41,184 nucleotides of DNA from Alphaproteobacteria bacterium (GCA_022599575.1 JAHZMA010000004.1:1-41184), one strand, 5' to 3'; positions 1 through 9,635 are shown, counted from the stretch's first letter. The notes: generated by a model from the letters alone, not told the origin. A program made the numbers and translations.

Positions 1-1578
1 AGTATTTTGTGCGCTACCAACCGCCCATTTTTTGCTAACTGCCGAAACAATATCGGGATTGCCTTGAATAGCGGTGCGTTGCAAATAATGATTCATACCC
101 CGCAAACCGCCTAATTCTTCGCCACCGCCTGCGCGGCCTGGCCCGCCATGCACCAAATGCGGTAACGGACTGCCATGCCCTGTGGCTTGCTTGCCCGTAA
201 TGCCATTGGCAAAGTAAATTCTGCCATGATAGCATGAAACTGCCAAAGCAAATTCACTGGCAATATCAGTATTTTGGGTGAACATGGAAACCACCAAACT
301 ACCATCGCCTAAATTGGCAAGCCGTGCCGCATGGGCAGTATCACGATAGGGCATGATGGTGGCAACGGGGCCAAAAGCCTCTATTGCATGCAATAATTTT
401 GCATCATCAGGCTTATCGCAATAGAGCAAAGTCGGGCTAACAAACGCGCCCTTTTCGTTATCTATATCACTGATATTAGCGGGCGTATTATCATGGCTGA
501 TATTTTGTGCCTCAGCCGATAATATCTTAATCACTTCCATCACATCGCGCTGTTGCGCTTTGCTCACCAAAGGCCCCATCTTTACATTTTCATCATGCGG
601 GTCGCCGATTATTACCCCCTCTAATTTGGTTTTTAAGCTATCGGTAAAAGCATCAATATATTGTTCTGGAATTAACAAGCGGCGCATGGCGGTACATTTC
701 TGCCCCGCTTTAACAGTTAATTCGCGGGTTGCCTCGCGTATCATTTGTGCAAATTCGGCGCTATCTGGCTTGGCATCTAGCCCTAACACTGAGGCATTCA
801 GAGAATCTTGTTCGGCAATAAAACGCACATTATGTTCTAAAATATTCGGGTGAATTTTTAATTTGCTGGCGGTAACAGCCGAACCCGTAAAACCAATCAC
901 ATCTTGCGATTGGGTATGGTCTAATAAATTGCCAATATTGCCCGAAATAAGTTGCAACGCGCCTTTGGGTAAAATATTGCTTTGTATCATCAGCCGCACA
1001 CATATTTCAGTGAGATGGCACGTTACCGAAGCGGGCTTCACAATCACGGGCATGCCTGCCAAAAAGGCGGGCGCGAATTTTTCTAACATTCCCCAAATTG
1101 GAAAATTAAACGCATTAATATGAATCGCAACGCCTTGCCTTGGGGTCATAATATGCTGCCCGACAAAATTATTATCGCGCGATAATTTTTCTAGCGCGCC
1201 ATCGGTCATCACCAATGAATCTGGCAGTTGCCGTCTGCCTTTCGACGCATAGACAAACAAAGTAGAAATACCGCCATCAATATCAATCAGCCCATCATTT
1301 TTTGTCGCACCCGTTAATAATGAGGCTGGATATAAAATTTGCCGATTTTCATTCAAGTAGTTTGCCAATGCTTTTAGAATCATGGCGCGCCTGTAGAAAG
1401 TGATTTGCCGTAAATTCGCGCCACCTATTTGCCGTGCATGGGTGATGATATCCGCCATATTCAGCGCAGAGCTATCATAAGTGCCAAGTAGCGCACCATT
1501 GCTGGGGTTAAAAAATTCTTGCCCATTATTACCGCTAGCCACCCATTTATCGCATATATAAGATTCTACCCGTATCAT
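1..1578 (-). CDS. paaZ: PaaZ ring-opening bifunctional enzyme, aldehyde dehydrogenase part (3' end outside window)
   Basis: In phenylacetate degradation PaaZ hydrolyses oxepin-CoA and oxidises the resulting semialdehyde with NADP. The 526 codons present read as an aldehyde dehydrogenase starting [13 protein letters not shown], with the catalytic cysteine in [13 protein letters not shown] and the family glutamate in [11 protein letters not shown]. The frame is still open at the window edge. Family members are about 680 residues, with a C-terminal MaoC-type hydratase, so that domain should lie to the left; its presence is inferred. The start is ATG at 1578 behind AAGGAG. It follows paaE by 12 bp and is the last visible gene of paaABCDEZ. 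Confidence 0.93.
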   Translation of the reverse strand, partial: MIRVESYICDKWVASGNNGQEFFNPSNGALLGTYDSSALNMADIITHARQIGGANLRQITFYRRAMILKALANYLNENRQILYPASLLTGATKNDGLIDIDGGISTLFVYASKGRRQLPDSLVMTDGALEKLSRDNNFVGQHIMTPRQGVAIHINAFNFPIWGMLEKFAPAFLAGMPVIVKPASVTCHLTEICVRLMIQSNILPKGALQLISGNIGNLLDHTQSQDVIGFTGSAVTASKLKIHPNILEHNVRFIAEQDSLNASVLGLDAKPDSAEFAQMIREATRELTVKAGQKCTAMRRLLIPEQYIDAFTDSLKTKLEGVIIGDPHDENVKMGPLVSKAQQRDVMEVIKILSAEAQNISHDNTPANISDIDNEKGAFVSPTLLYCDKPDDAKLLHAIEAFGPVATIMPYRDTAHAARLANLGDGSLVVSMFTQNTDIASEFALAVSCYHGRIYFANGITGKQATGHGSPLPHLVHGGPGRAGGGEELGGLRGMNHYLQRTAIQGNPDIVSAVSKKWAVGSAQNT

Positions 1579-1590
1579 ATTATCTCCTTA

Positions 1591-2679
1591 TTATACCGCA
1601 TCAAAATCCACCACCACCTGTTTGGAGCGCGGCAGTGATTGACATGCCAAAATATAGCCCGCTTCTAATTCCCAATTTTCCAGTGAATAATTTTGTTGCA
1701 TGGCAACATCACCCGTTACCAATTTACATCTGCAAGTAGCGCACATGCCCGCTTGACACGAAAATGGCACATTTAAATTTTGATTTTGCGCTGCCTGTAA
1801 AATATTTTGTTGAGGGTCATTCATGGTTAAATGATGCGCGGTGCCGTCTAAATGCACTGTCAGATCATGCAACATTTTTGGACTGGTAACAGCATCTATG
1901 GCAAGCGCAACATTTTTGGTTTCCTCTAAAATATTTGTGCTAACAAACCGTTCCGATTTGATGCGTTTTTTATCCATATCAGCTTCTTGCAATGCGGTGA
2001 TTGCCTCATCACGGGCGGTGCCCGGCAAGCAGATATATACCATATCAAACACATCATTAAGTGTGTTTGGCAATACCCCTAAATTCATCAAATTTTCTAC
2101 CATTGCACCATCTAGCCTGCCATTGCGCCAGTCAACATTTTGTGGTTGGCGGCTCATCACATAGACCAGATGTAACCGTTCCATAAAACTATCTTTCAGT
2201 GCGGATACTTCCTCGCCTAGCATCATTCGTTCAGCATTTTGATTACCAAATATTAGCGTAACATTGCTGGCAGGCTCGCCATGTAAAATTGCCTGCATGA
2301 TGGCAAAAATCGGCGTGATGCCAACGCCGCTTGCCAGCAATAAATAATGATTTTCTGCCTTTGAATCTATGTGATGAGCAAACCGCCCCATCGGCGCACT
2401 CACATAAATTGAATCGCCCTTGCGGAGTTTGGTAATGGCGTTTGATATGATGCCATCGGTGACTTGCCGAATTGCCAAACGCATTGGGAATTCATTGGGC
2501 TTCGTGCATATCGTATAAGTGCGCTGTTCATTAGCAGTTTCGGTTAATTTTACCGATAGATATTGCCCTGCTAAACTGCCATAATTAGCTTGCAAATTTA
2601 GCGGCACATCAATGCTAATGCTAATGGCATCATTGGCAAGCGGGGTGATAGTGTTGATGGTTAATTGGTGATATTGCAT
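1591..2679 (-). CDS. paaE: Phenylacetyl-CoA epoxidase reductase subunit PaaE
   Basis: Passes electrons from NADPH to the PaaA diiron centre. The 362-residue protein has the ferredoxin-reductase layout: an FAD-binding domain with RTYT at about 53-56, a nucleotide-binding domain with LLLASGVGITP at about 113-123, and a C-terminal plant-type [2Fe-2S] domain with cysteines 308, 313, 316 and 346 (CQAGMCATC and LACQSLP). The frame is open 26 codons further upstream, but that extension overlaps paaD and is unlike the family, so the start MQYHQLTINT at 2679 is preferred. This leaves one base between the paaD stop and the paaE start, suggesting translational coupling, since the ribosome-binding site is weak. 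Confidence 0.95.
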   Translation of the reverse strand: MQYHQLTINTITPLANDAISISIDVPLNLQANYGSLAGQYLSVKLTETANEQRTYTICTKPNEFPMRLAIRQVTDGIISNAITKLRKGDSIYVSAPMGRFAHHIDSKAENHYLLLASGVGITPIFAIMQAILHGEPASNVTLIFGNQNAERMMLGEEVSALKDSFMERLHLVYVMSRQPQNVDWRNGRLDGAMVENLMNLGVLPNTLNDVFDMVYICLPGTARDEAITALQEADMDKKRIKSERFVSTNILEETKNVALAIDAVTSPKMLHDLTVHLDGTAHHLTMNDPQQNILQAAQNQNLNVPFSCQAGMCATCRCKLVTGDVAMQQNYSLENWELEAGYILACQSLPRSKQVVVDFDAV

Positions 2680-2680
2680 A

Positions 2681-3154
2681 TTACAGACACTTGAAATAAT
2701 CAAATGGCTCACGGCAGGTCTCGCAAGCATAAAGTGCTTTACAGGCGGTAGAACCAAATTGTGAAATCAAACGCACATCCTCACTGCCACATCGCACACA
2801 TGAAACAGCGTTTTTTGTGGGTGGCGCAATGCCATAATCATGCAACTTTTTATGCCCCTGTTGCGTGATAAAATCAGTTGACCAAGCGGGGCTTAGCAAC
2901 CGTTCGGTTTTACAACAAAACCCTGCTTGTTCCACCGCTTGCTGCACTGAATCTTCAATCACCGATATGGCAGGACAACCGCTATAGGTGGGGGTGATGC
3001 CGATATTTATCTGCCCATCATCAGCCACGTCAATCTTGTGAATAATGCCCAAATCTTTGACGTTGATAATAGGAATTTCGGGGTCGTAAACATTGGCAAG
3101 TAGATTGTGAACTTTGCTGGTAATCTGTTGTTTTTCTTGTTTCGATAAAGTCAT
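2681..3154 (-). CDS. paaD: PaaD, maturation factor of phenylacetyl-CoA epoxidase
   Basis: Member of the MIP18/DUF59 family, needed for an active PaaABCE epoxidase and thought to act in Fe-S or metal centre maturation. The 157-residue protein has the N-terminal domain with YDPEIPIINVKDLGI at about 23-37 and the conserved cysteine in TPTYSGCPA near residue 60. Its C-terminal tail has CVRCGS, CKALYACETC and a final cysteine, which look like a metal-binding knuckle. It lies 4 bp after paaC and 1 bp before paaE, in normal paa order. Confidence 0.94.
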   Translation of the reverse strand: MTLSKQEKQQITSKVHNLLANVYDPEIPIINVKDLGIIHKIDVADDGQINIGITPTYSGCPAISVIEDSVQQAVEQAGFCCKTERLLSPAWSTDFITQQGHKKLHDYGIAPPTKNAVSCVRCGSEDVRLISQFGSTACKALYACETCREPFDYFKCL

Positions 3155-3158
3155 TATC

Positions 3159-3944
3159 TTACCAGTTCAAATTTGGATATTGCCGTTGCATGAATTGTAA
3201 TTCTGCCAACAGATAGCCCATCTCTTCGCTATGCTTGCCATCTCTGCCACCCAACCTGCGCCCGCCATTGCCATCTTGCAGGGTAAGTGACATACCTGCC
3301 TGTTGCGCGAGTGTCGCGATTTCCTGATGCCATGCTTCATGCAATGTTTCAGGATTAACGGCGATGCCAGTAAAAGATTCATTGAGCGCATTAGTCACTA
3401 TATTGGGGGCAAAAAATTCTGCGGTGTACGGATATAAATCAGCCACCGCCTGCTGTATTTTTGCCGCACTTTGCGCGGTGCCATCAGCCAGAATAATTGC
3501 CCACTTACTCGCATAACGCACATGATAAAGCACTTCTTTATGGGCGCGTGTGGCAATATTAGCAAGCGTTTCATCTTTTGATGTCATCGCAAATTGCCAA
3601 AATAATTTCATGTAACAGCTAAAATAAAGCAACTGAATAATCGTCTGTGCAAAGCAATGTTGCGTGGCGCGTTCGGTCAGCAACATGTTACGATATTCAT
3701 GTTCTTCGCGTCCAAAAGCAAGCGCATCTTCGTCGCGCCCAGCATCATCTAACTTGCTAGCATGTTGATACAGCATTTCAGCATGTCCTAAAATATCTAG
3801 CGCAATATTGGGCAATGATAAATCATCTTCAGGCGTTGGCGCATGGCCGCACCATAAAGATAGCCGATGCGACACAATAAAATGGTCGTCAGCTAATGCT
3901 AAAATATATTGGAAATGCAATGCTTGTGGTGCGCTTTGTTTCAT
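3159..3944 (-). CDS. paaC: Phenylacetyl-CoA epoxidase structural subunit PaaC
   Basis: Ferritin-like partner of PaaA in the epoxidase; in the family it has a structural role and lacks a working diiron site. The 261 residues match family length, with family-typical stretches such as HRLSLWCGHAPTPEDDLSL near the N-terminus, KEVLYHVRYASKW in the middle and GGRDGKHSEEMGYLLAEL near the C-terminus. It sits 3 bp after paaB and 4 bp before paaD. The start ATG at 3944 is supported by this packing. Other frames inside the gene are shadows. Confidence 0.95.
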   Translation of the reverse strand: MKQSAPQALHFQYILALADDHFIVSHRLSLWCGHAPTPEDDLSLPNIALDILGHAEMLYQHASKLDDAGRDEDALAFGREEHEYRNMLLTERATQHCFAQTIIQLLYFSCYMKLFWQFAMTSKDETLANIATRAHKEVLYHVRYASKWAIILADGTAQSAAKIQQAVADLYPYTAEFFAPNIVTNALNESFTGIAVNPETLHEAWHQEIATLAQQAGMSLTLQDGNGGRRLGGRDGKHSEEMGYLLAELQFMQRQYPNLNW

Positions 3945-3947
3945 GCG

Positions 3948-4268
3948 TTACATATGCCCCACTTCATCTGGAATATCATAAAAACTAGGATGGCGATAAA
4001 TTTTGTTAGCACTGGCATTAAATAATTCGGCCTTATCTTGCGGGTCAGATGCGGTGATATTCGCTGACGCAACCACCCAAATAGAGACGCCCTCATTCCT
4101 TCTGGTATAGACATCACGGGCAGCTTGCAAGGCGGTATCAGCATCGATGGCATGTATCGAGCCCGCATGGCGATGCGCCAACCCATTGCGAGAGCGAATA
4201 AAAACTTCCCATAAGGGTGTCATATTAATTGCGCTTTGCTTTGTTGTATTTTTGGAGGTCATCATCAT
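3948..4268 (-). CDS. paaB: Phenylacetyl-CoA epoxidase subunit PaaB
   Basis: Small subunit that bridges PaaAC heterodimers in the epoxidase. At 106 residues it is close to the usual size. The family signature WEVFIRSRNGLAHRHAGSIH starts at about residue 20, followed by DADTALQAARDVYTRRNEGVSIWVV. The ATG at 4268 gives MMMTSKNTTK; the second or third methionine could equally be used, changing the product by one or two residues. It lies 16 bp after paaA and 3 bp before paaC. Confidence 0.95.
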   Translation of the reverse strand: MMMTSKNTTKQSAINMTPLWEVFIRSRNGLAHRHAGSIHAIDADTALQAARDVYTRRNEGVSIWVVASANITASDPQDKAELFNASANKIYRHPSFYDIPDEVGHM

Positions 4269-4284
4269 TCCTTATTGTTTAATA

Positions 4285-5307
4285 TCATGCGGCTTTTTGA
4301 GATGCGGCTTGAGATTTTTTTGCAGATTTCTGTGCATGGACCAAAGCAGCTTCACGCACCCACGCGCCCTTATCCCACGCATTGCTTCGGGCTTTCAACC
4401 TATCGCGATTCATTGGCCCATCGCCTTTTACCACGCGCCAAAATTCATCCCAATCAATCGCGCCAAAATCATAACCGCCACTCATATTATTTTTGCCAGT
4501 GTTTTTATTGGGATTCCATTTCAGTCTATCATCTGGAATTGTTAACCCCAAAAATTCGGCTTGTGGCACTGTGGCATCAACAAATTTTTGTCGCAACGTA
4601 TCATTGGTAAATCGCTTAATACGCCAACGCATGGTTTGGTCGCTATTGGTGCTATCAGAATCACTTGGTCCAAACATCATCAGCACTGGCCACCACCAGC
4701 GATTTAACGAATCCTGCACCATTTGTTTTTGCACCGCCGAACCTTTGGCAAGCGTTTGGGTAATATCAAAACCTTGCCTTTGATGAAAACTTTCTTCCTT
4801 GCAAATTCGTACCATTGCACGCGCATAAGGCCCATAAGAACAACGACATAAAGGGATTTGATTCATAATGGCTGCGCCATCAACCAGCCAACCAATAATA
4901 CCAATATCTGCCCAGCTTGGGGTGGGATAATTAAAAATGGAAGAATATTTTGCCTTGCCTGCCAATAATTGTTCAATCATTTCTTCGCGTGAGATGCCAA
5001 GCGTTTCGGCGGCAGCATACAGATATAATCCATGCCCACCCTCATCTTGCACTTTGGCAAGCAAGATTTTTTTACGGCGCAAGGTGGGGCTACGTGAAAT
5101 CCAGTTACCTTCGGGCAACATGCCGATAATTTCTGAATGAGCATGTTGGCTGATTTGCCGTATCAAGGTGTTACGATAGGCTTTGGGCATATCATCATTG
5201 GGCTCGATTTTTTCTTCATTATCGATACGCGCCTGAAACTTTGCTAAAAATGCGTCATCTTCAACAAAATCATCAGTACCAGCATTTAACAACCCTTGTG
5301 TGTACAT
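4285..5307 (-). CDS. paaA: Phenylacetyl-CoA epoxidase catalytic subunit PaaA
   Basis: Diiron monooxygenase subunit that inserts oxygen into the aromatic ring of phenylacetyl-CoA, giving the ring 1,2-epoxide. The 340-residue protein carries two E-x-x-H ligand motifs: DEGGHGLY (E89, H92) and KEESFH (E172, H175). It is about 30 residues longer than the E. coli enzyme, with an alanine/lysine-rich C-terminus. First gene of the paaABCDEZ operon. The start ATG at 5307 has AAGGGA about ten bases upstream and a good sigma70-type promoter 35 bp away. Confidence 0.97.
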   Translation of the reverse strand: MYTQGLLNAGTDDFVEDDAFLAKFQARIDNEEKIEPNDDMPKAYRNTLIRQISQHAHSEIIGMLPEGNWISRSPTLRRKKILLAKVQDEGGHGLYLYAAAETLGISREEMIEQLLAGKAKYSSIFNYPTPSWADIGIIGWLVDGAAIMNQIPLCRCSYGPYARAMVRICKEESFHQRQGFDITQTLAKGSAVQKQMVQDSLNRWWWPVLMMFGPSDSDSTNSDQTMRWRIKRFTNDTLRQKFVDATVPQAEFLGLTIPDDRLKWNPNKNTGKNNMSGGYDFGAIDWDEFWRVVKGDGPMNRDRLKARSNAWDKGAWVREAALVHAQKSAKKSQAASQKAA

Positions 5308-5342
5308 TACTTATATCCCTTACAATTAAAATCTATGAATTG

Positions 5343-5371
5343 ATAATATGTTGCAAATATTTAAAAGTCAA
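5343..5371 (-). promoter_or_regulatory. Sigma70-type promoter of paaABCDEZ
   Basis: Read on the minus strand: TTGACT (5371-5366), a 17-base spacer, then TATTAT (5348-5343). The expected start of transcription is near 5336, giving a leader of about 30 bases that holds the AAGGGA ribosome-binding site of paaA. It lies in the 88-bp gap after the thiolase gene, so paaA-Z can be expressed apart from the upstream genes. Confidence 0.65.
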
Positions 5372-5378
5372 TTATTTT

Positions 5379-5386
5379 TGTAACAT
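5379..5386. promoter_or_regulatory. TGTAACAT motif just upstream of the paaA -35 box
   Basis: The octamer TGTAACAT lies eight bases upstream of the -35 hexamer. A near copy, ATGTTGCA (5348-5355), falls between -35 and -10. The same heptamer recurs upstream of dctP and the FadB-like gene, so it may be the site of a pathway regulator. No regulator gene for it is visible here. Confidence 0.35.
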
Positions 5387-5395
5387 TTCTTGAAT

Positions 5396-6598
5396 TTAAA
5401 CTTTTTCTAATAACACCGCAACACCTTGCCCAACGCCAACACACATGGTGGCAAGCCCGTATTTACCTTGCGTCTGTTGCAACGAAATTGCGGCACTGCC
5501 CAAAAGCCGTGTGCCCGACATACCAAGCGGATGCCCTAATGCAATCGCCCCACCATGCGGATTAACATTTGCGGCATTATCGGCAATTTTCAGATAACGC
5601 AGGGTAGCCAAAGCTTGACTGGCAAAAGCCTCGTTCAATTCAATCACTGCAAAATCTTGCGGGGTCAGCTGATATTGCCTGCAAATTTTTTCAACCGCTA
5701 AAGCGGGCGAAAACCCCATAATGTTTGGCGCAATCCCCACACTTGCACCGCCAATAATACGGGCAATTGGCGTTAAGCCATGTTGTTGCACAGCATTTTC
5801 TGAAGCAATCAAAAGGGCTGCCGCACCATCATTAATCCCTGATGCGTTACCTGCGGTAACAGTGCCATCTGGTTTAACAATCGGTTTCAGGGCGGTTAAT
5901 TTTTCTAAATTCGTTGCGCGCGGATGCTCATCTGTATCTATCACCAGCATATCGCTTTTTTTTCTCTTTATCGTAACGGAAGTGATTTCTTGTGCTAGCC
6001 TGCCATTTTGCATGGCTTTTGCGGTTTTTTGCTGTGAGTGCAACGCGAATTTATCTTGGTCAGCACGCGAAATATTAAATTGTTCCGCAACATTTTCGGC
6101 AGTTTCAGGCATGGAATCCACGCCAAATTCAGCCTTTAACGATGGATTGATAAACCGCCAACCAATGGTGGTATCGTAAATTTCAGCATTGCGTGCAAAC
6201 GCATTTTCGGCTTTAGACATCACAAAAGGCGCGCGCGACATTGATTCCACCCCGCCTGCAATTGTTAAATCCATCTCGCCCGCTTTAATGGCACGCGCCG
6301 CCAGTAATGCCGCATCTAGCCCCGAAGCACATAACCGATTAACAGTGATAGCGGGCACTGATACTGGGAAGCCAGCCAGCAAACCGCACATACGGGCAAT
6401 GTTGCGATTATCCTCGCCCGCCTGATTAGCACAACCAAGCACTATTTCGTCTAGCTGTTGCCAATCAATTTGCGGATTACGCGCTTGCAATGCTTTCAAT
6501 GGCACAACACCCAAATCATCGGGGCGAATTGTTGCTAACACACCGCCATAACGCCCTATCGGGGTGCGGCTATAATCACAAATATAAACATCAGACAT
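5396..6598 (-). CDS. paaJ: 3-oxoadipyl-CoA / 3-oxo-5,6-dehydrosuberyl-CoA thiolase
   Basis: Cleaves the beta-keto acyl-CoA at the end of phenylacetate (PaaJ) or beta-ketoadipate (PcaF) breakdown, yielding acetyl-CoA and a shorter acyl-CoA. The 400-residue protein has all thiolase catalytic positions: C90 in NRLCASGLDA, H356 in GHPLGMSG and C386 in MCVGVGQG. The N-terminus YICDYSRTPIGRYGG and the segment LCASGLDAALLAARAIKAGE fit the PaaJ/PcaF subgroup. PaaJ is preferred from the adjoining paa operon; a PcaF role is not excluded. The start is 17 bp after dctM, so it is likely co-transcribed with the TRAP genes. Confidence 0.9.
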   Translation of the reverse strand: MSDVYICDYSRTPIGRYGGVLATIRPDDLGVVPLKALQARNPQIDWQQLDEIVLGCANQAGEDNRNIARMCGLLAGFPVSVPAITVNRLCASGLDAALLAARAIKAGEMDLTIAGGVESMSRAPFVMSKAENAFARNAEIYDTTIGWRFINPSLKAEFGVDSMPETAENVAEQFNISRADQDKFALHSQQKTAKAMQNGRLAQEITSVTIKRKKSDMLVIDTDEHPRATNLEKLTALKPIVKPDGTVTAGNASGINDGAAALLIASENAVQQHGLTPIARIIGGASVGIAPNIMGFSPALAVEKICRQYQLTPQDFAVIELNEAFASQALATLRYLKIADNAANVNPHGGAIALGHPLGMSGTRLLGSAAISLQQTQGKYGLATMCVGVGQGVAVLLEKV

Positions 6599-6615
6599 GG
6601 TTCATTATCCTCTCA

Positions 6616-7944
6616 TCACCCATAAAATAATTGCGGTAAAAACAATGAAAAACTCGGTATCAAGGTGAGTAACAATAGCCGTAAAATATCCATCACCCAG
6701 AAAGGCGTAATACCCTTAAAGATTGTGCCGACCTTAACATCGGGGAGCATATTGGATAGCACAAATACATTCAACCCCACTGGCGGTGTAATCAGGCTAA
6801 TTTCAGTCACCACCACAACAATAATGCCAAACCATACCAAATCAAAGCCCATGCTAGCAACAATTGGGTAAATCACTGGCACGGTTAGCAAAATCATTGA
6901 CAAGCTTTCCATCACCATGCCCAAAATAATATAGAGCAATAAAATAAGCAATATCACCACAAAAGGTGCGATTGCCATCTGTTGAATCACATCTGCAAGC
7001 TGATTGGGAAAGCCTGTGCGGTCGATGAAGCTGGCAAAAATTGTCGCGCCAAATAGAATCGCGAATAAGGATGCGCTGGTTTTGACAGAATCCGAAGCAA
7101 TTCGCAATAATATCGGTAAAGTGAGAGTGCGCCTGAATAATGCGATACAAAACGCGCCCATCGAACCGATAGATGCCGCTTCGGTTGGCGTAAATATGCC
7201 TGCATAAATACCGCCAATCACTGTAACCAGTAACAATAATGTGGCTTGCACGCCTTTGATGGCGGTGATTTTTTCGCGCAAACTGATTTTCTTGCCTGCG
7301 GGTCCATCTTGTGGGCGTTGATAGACAACCCATTTAACTGCCATGAGATAAAATACAATCCCAATCAGCCCAGGGATAAAACCTGCGGCAAATAATTCGC
7401 GGATACTCTGATTGCTGATAATGCCATAAATCACCAAAATAACGCTTGGTGGGATTAAAATACCTAATGTGCCGCCAGCGGCAACCGAAGCGGTGGCTAA
7501 CGCATCGCTATAACCATAACGACGCATTTGCGGAATCGCCACTTGCGACATGGTGGCGGCAGTGGCAAGGCTAGACCCACAAATAGATGAAAACAAGCCA
7601 CATGCGGTTACACTTGCCATCGCTAACCCACCTTTTTTATGCCCTAAAAATGCGTAAGAAACATCATAAAGCTGTTTTGATAATCCAGCTTGCGAAACAA
7701 AATTGCCCATTAGAATAAATAACGGAATAATCGACAATGAATAATTGCCACTGATGGAAAGCAAATCATTGGCGGCAAGGGATAAGACCGATTGCCACCG
7801 AAATTCTGCAAAGCTAACTTCCGTGCCTAAACCAGAAATCAGCGCGAACCCCATAAAGCCAACCAACCCCATCGCCAGCGCAATCGGCATTCGCAAAAAA
7901 ATCAATAATAATAAAATTGTTATGCCAAAAACTGCTTCAATCAT
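6616..7944 (-). CDS. dctM: TRAP transporter large permease (DctM family)
   Basis: Ion-coupled membrane subunit of a tripartite periplasmic transporter. The 442-residue protein is nearly all hydrophobic helices, about a dozen, beginning with FGITILLLLIFLRMPIALAM, and carries the family stretch GGTLGILIPPSVILVIYGII in the middle and a second inverted repeat with LITPPVGLNVFVL near the C-terminus. The start overlaps the end of dctQ by 8 bp, and the thiolase gene follows after 17 bp. The substrate cannot be read from the permease; context suggests an organic acid of the aromatic pathway. Confidence 0.95.
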   Translation of the reverse strand: MIEAVFGITILLLLIFLRMPIALAMGLVGFMGFALISGLGTEVSFAEFRWQSVLSLAANDLLSISGNYSLSIIPLFILMGNFVSQAGLSKQLYDVSYAFLGHKKGGLAMASVTACGLFSSICGSSLATAATMSQVAIPQMRRYGYSDALATASVAAGGTLGILIPPSVILVIYGIISNQSIRELFAAGFIPGLIGIVFYLMAVKWVVYQRPQDGPAGKKISLREKITAIKGVQATLLLLVTVIGGIYAGIFTPTEAASIGSMGAFCIALFRRTLTLPILLRIASDSVKTSASLFAILFGATIFASFIDRTGFPNQLADVIQQMAIAPFVVILLILLLYIILGMVMESLSMILLTVPVIYPIVASMGFDLVWFGIIVVVVTEISLITPPVGLNVFVLSNMLPDVKVGTIFKGITPFWVMDILRLLLLTLIPSFSLFLPQLFYG

Positions 7945-8509
7945 GTTGGTTTTCTATTTTTTCTGTTTGCATGGTTTCTCGTGGATAAAATATGGCTAAC
8001 AATAAGTAAAACAGCGCGAATCCTGCAGTCACATAGCAGATGATTGCCACATAGGCTTTGCCATAAAATAATGGAATCAGAAAATATTCGCTCACCTCTT
8101 CGCGCCGTGCAGAGCGTGCCGCAAAATACCAGATACGTTTACCAATAAAATAAAAACTGATAATAATAAGAAGCCAGTTAATATTTTGCCACCAATGTTG
8201 AAATAATCTTGGCAAAAATCTATCAAATAAATCCACTGTGATATGATGATTTGCGATTGTAACAATCCATATACCCGCTACAATAAAAATAGTTTGGATA
8301 AGTTCGGTGAGCTCAACAGCGCCTTTGATAGGTGAGGAAAATACATATCGCCCAATCACATCAATAAAAGTTATCACCATCACCAGCAATAATAAGATTC
8401 CTGCTATGGTGCTGACACAATTTGGGATGGTAGTTTGAATAACAGTCGCAACATATTTTGCGGGTATCCGCCCTTTTCCCCAGTAATGCTGAAAATATTT
8501 TTTTATCAT
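7937..8509 (-). CDS. dctQ: TRAP transporter small permease (DctQ family)
   Basis: Small membrane partner of DctM. The 190 residues contain four predicted helices: about 36-55 (IAGILLLLVMVITFIDVIGR), 75-95, 115-130 and 150-172. VIGRYVFSSPIKGAVELTEL is the usual family signature after the first helix. The ATG at 8509 has its only good ribosome-binding site, AAGGGG, about eleven bases away, inside the 3' arm of a strong stem-loop. The last 8 bp overlap dctM, implying coupled translation. Confidence 0.9.
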   Translation of the reverse strand: MIKKYFQHYWGKGRIPAKYVATVIQTTIPNCVSTIAGILLLLVMVITFIDVIGRYVFSSPIKGAVELTELIQTIFIVAGIWIVTIANHHITVDLFDRFLPRLFQHWWQNINWLLIIISFYFIGKRIWYFAARSARREEVSEYFLIPLFYGKAYVAIICYVTAGFALFYLLLAIFYPRETMQTEKIENQHD

Positions 8510-8516
8510 TTGATAT

Positions 8517-8567
8517 AATACCCCTTAAAGCAACAGTAAGTATAAACATTGTTGCTCAAGGGGTATT
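8517..8567 (-). promoter_or_regulatory. Strong stem-loop between dctP and dctQ
   Basis: AATACCCCTT (8517-8526) pairs with AAGGGGTATT (8558-8567). After an AA/C internal loop, AGCAACA (8529-8535) pairs with TGTTGCT (8550-8556). That gives 10 + 7 base pairs round a 14-base loop. No T-run follows, so it is not a classic terminator. Its 3' arm holds the AAGGGG that would serve dctQ. It could stabilise dctP mRNA and lower dctQM translation, a common way to make binding protein in excess. Confidence 0.6.
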
Positions 8568-8576
8568 GACATATTG

Positions 8577-9599
8577 TTATTTCTGCATTTTCTTTTGATA
8601 TGCACGGGCGCGTTTGCGGAAATCAGCAAGAGCTTTTTTGGCATCAACATTGCGCCCAGCAACATCTTTTAGCCAATCAGCTTCAATTTGCTTGCTATAG
8701 CCGACAAATGTTTGCACATCTGCATCTGATAATGTTTTGACTTCAATGCCAGCCTTTTTCGCTGCTGTATAGCCATTATCATCATTTTCTTCCCACAGCT
8801 TACCTGCCAATGTTGAAAGGTCTTTACCAGTGGTTTTCAGCAATGCTTTGCGGGTTTTAGAATTTAATGAATCCAAGAAATCTGGGCTTATAAATATTGC
8901 AAAACTGCCCAAATACATACCACCCGGCACTTCATAAATATGTTTAGTAACTTCTGACAAACGCAGGCTATTTTGCTCACCAACAGGCATGAACACACCA
9001 TCAGCAACGCCTTGAGATAGAATTTCATACACTTTAGAACCCGGCGCTGCAATGGCAGCAATCCCCATATTTTTGCCAATCAAGCCTTGCACGCCACCAC
9101 CAACACGGATTTTTTTGCCTTTCATATCGGCAAGATTGCTAATGGGTTGACGCATTTGAATTTGCCCTGGCCCATGCATAAATAACGCCGCCAATTTCAA
9201 GCCATCATGTTCATTAGCTTTGGCAAGATATTTTTCATAAGTCTCCCAATAAGCGGTAGAGGCGGCTTGTGCGCCTGCACCTAATAATGGCAATTCTGCC
9301 ATAACAGTTAGCTTAAATCTGCCCGGTATATAGCCATGAAACGACCAGCCCGCATCATAAGTGCCATCTTCAACCAAATCAAACACCTCTTTAGGATGCC
9401 CCTTATGATATTCTAATTTTAGCGTAACATCGCCATTGGTTGCATCTGAAATTTGCTTTGACCATTGGGCAAAGAAATTTTCATTCATGGTATGCGATGG
9501 GCCTAACCATGTGCCGACCGTCATTTGTTTTTCAGCTTGTGCCGTTAGGCTATAACCTACTAACAATAAAGCGGTTAGCGTTATTTTCAAATGTTTCAT
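8577..9599 (-). CDS. dctP: TRAP transporter periplasmic substrate-binding protein (DctP family)
   Basis: Captures the substrate in the periplasm and hands it to DctQM. The 340-residue protein has a signal peptide (MKHLKITLTALLLVGYSLTAQ, predicted cleavage after AQA, residue 22). The mature part has the DctP features: a QISDATNGDVTLKLEYH segment, the family arginine in MKGKKIRVGGGVQGL, and a lysine-rich helical C-terminus. First of dctP-dctQ-dctM-thiolase. Start ATG at 9599 has a GGGGGAA run seven bases upstream. The ligand is not identifiable from sequence. Confidence 0.93.
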   Translation of the reverse strand: MKHLKITLTALLLVGYSLTAQAEKQMTVGTWLGPSHTMNENFFAQWSKQISDATNGDVTLKLEYHKGHPKEVFDLVEDGTYDAGWSFHGYIPGRFKLTVMAELPLLGAGAQAASTAYWETYEKYLAKANEHDGLKLAALFMHGPGQIQMRQPISNLADMKGKKIRVGGGVQGLIGKNMGIAAIAAPGSKVYEILSQGVADGVFMPVGEQNSLRLSEVTKHIYEVPGGMYLGSFAIFISPDFLDSLNSKTRKALLKTTGKDLSTLAGKLWEENDDNGYTAAKKAGIEVKTLSDADVQTFVGYSKQIEADWLKDVAGRNVDAKKALADFRKRARAYQKKMQK

Positions 9600-9635
9600 T
9601 TTTTATTCCCCCATAATAATGTAGTAGTTCAGCAA

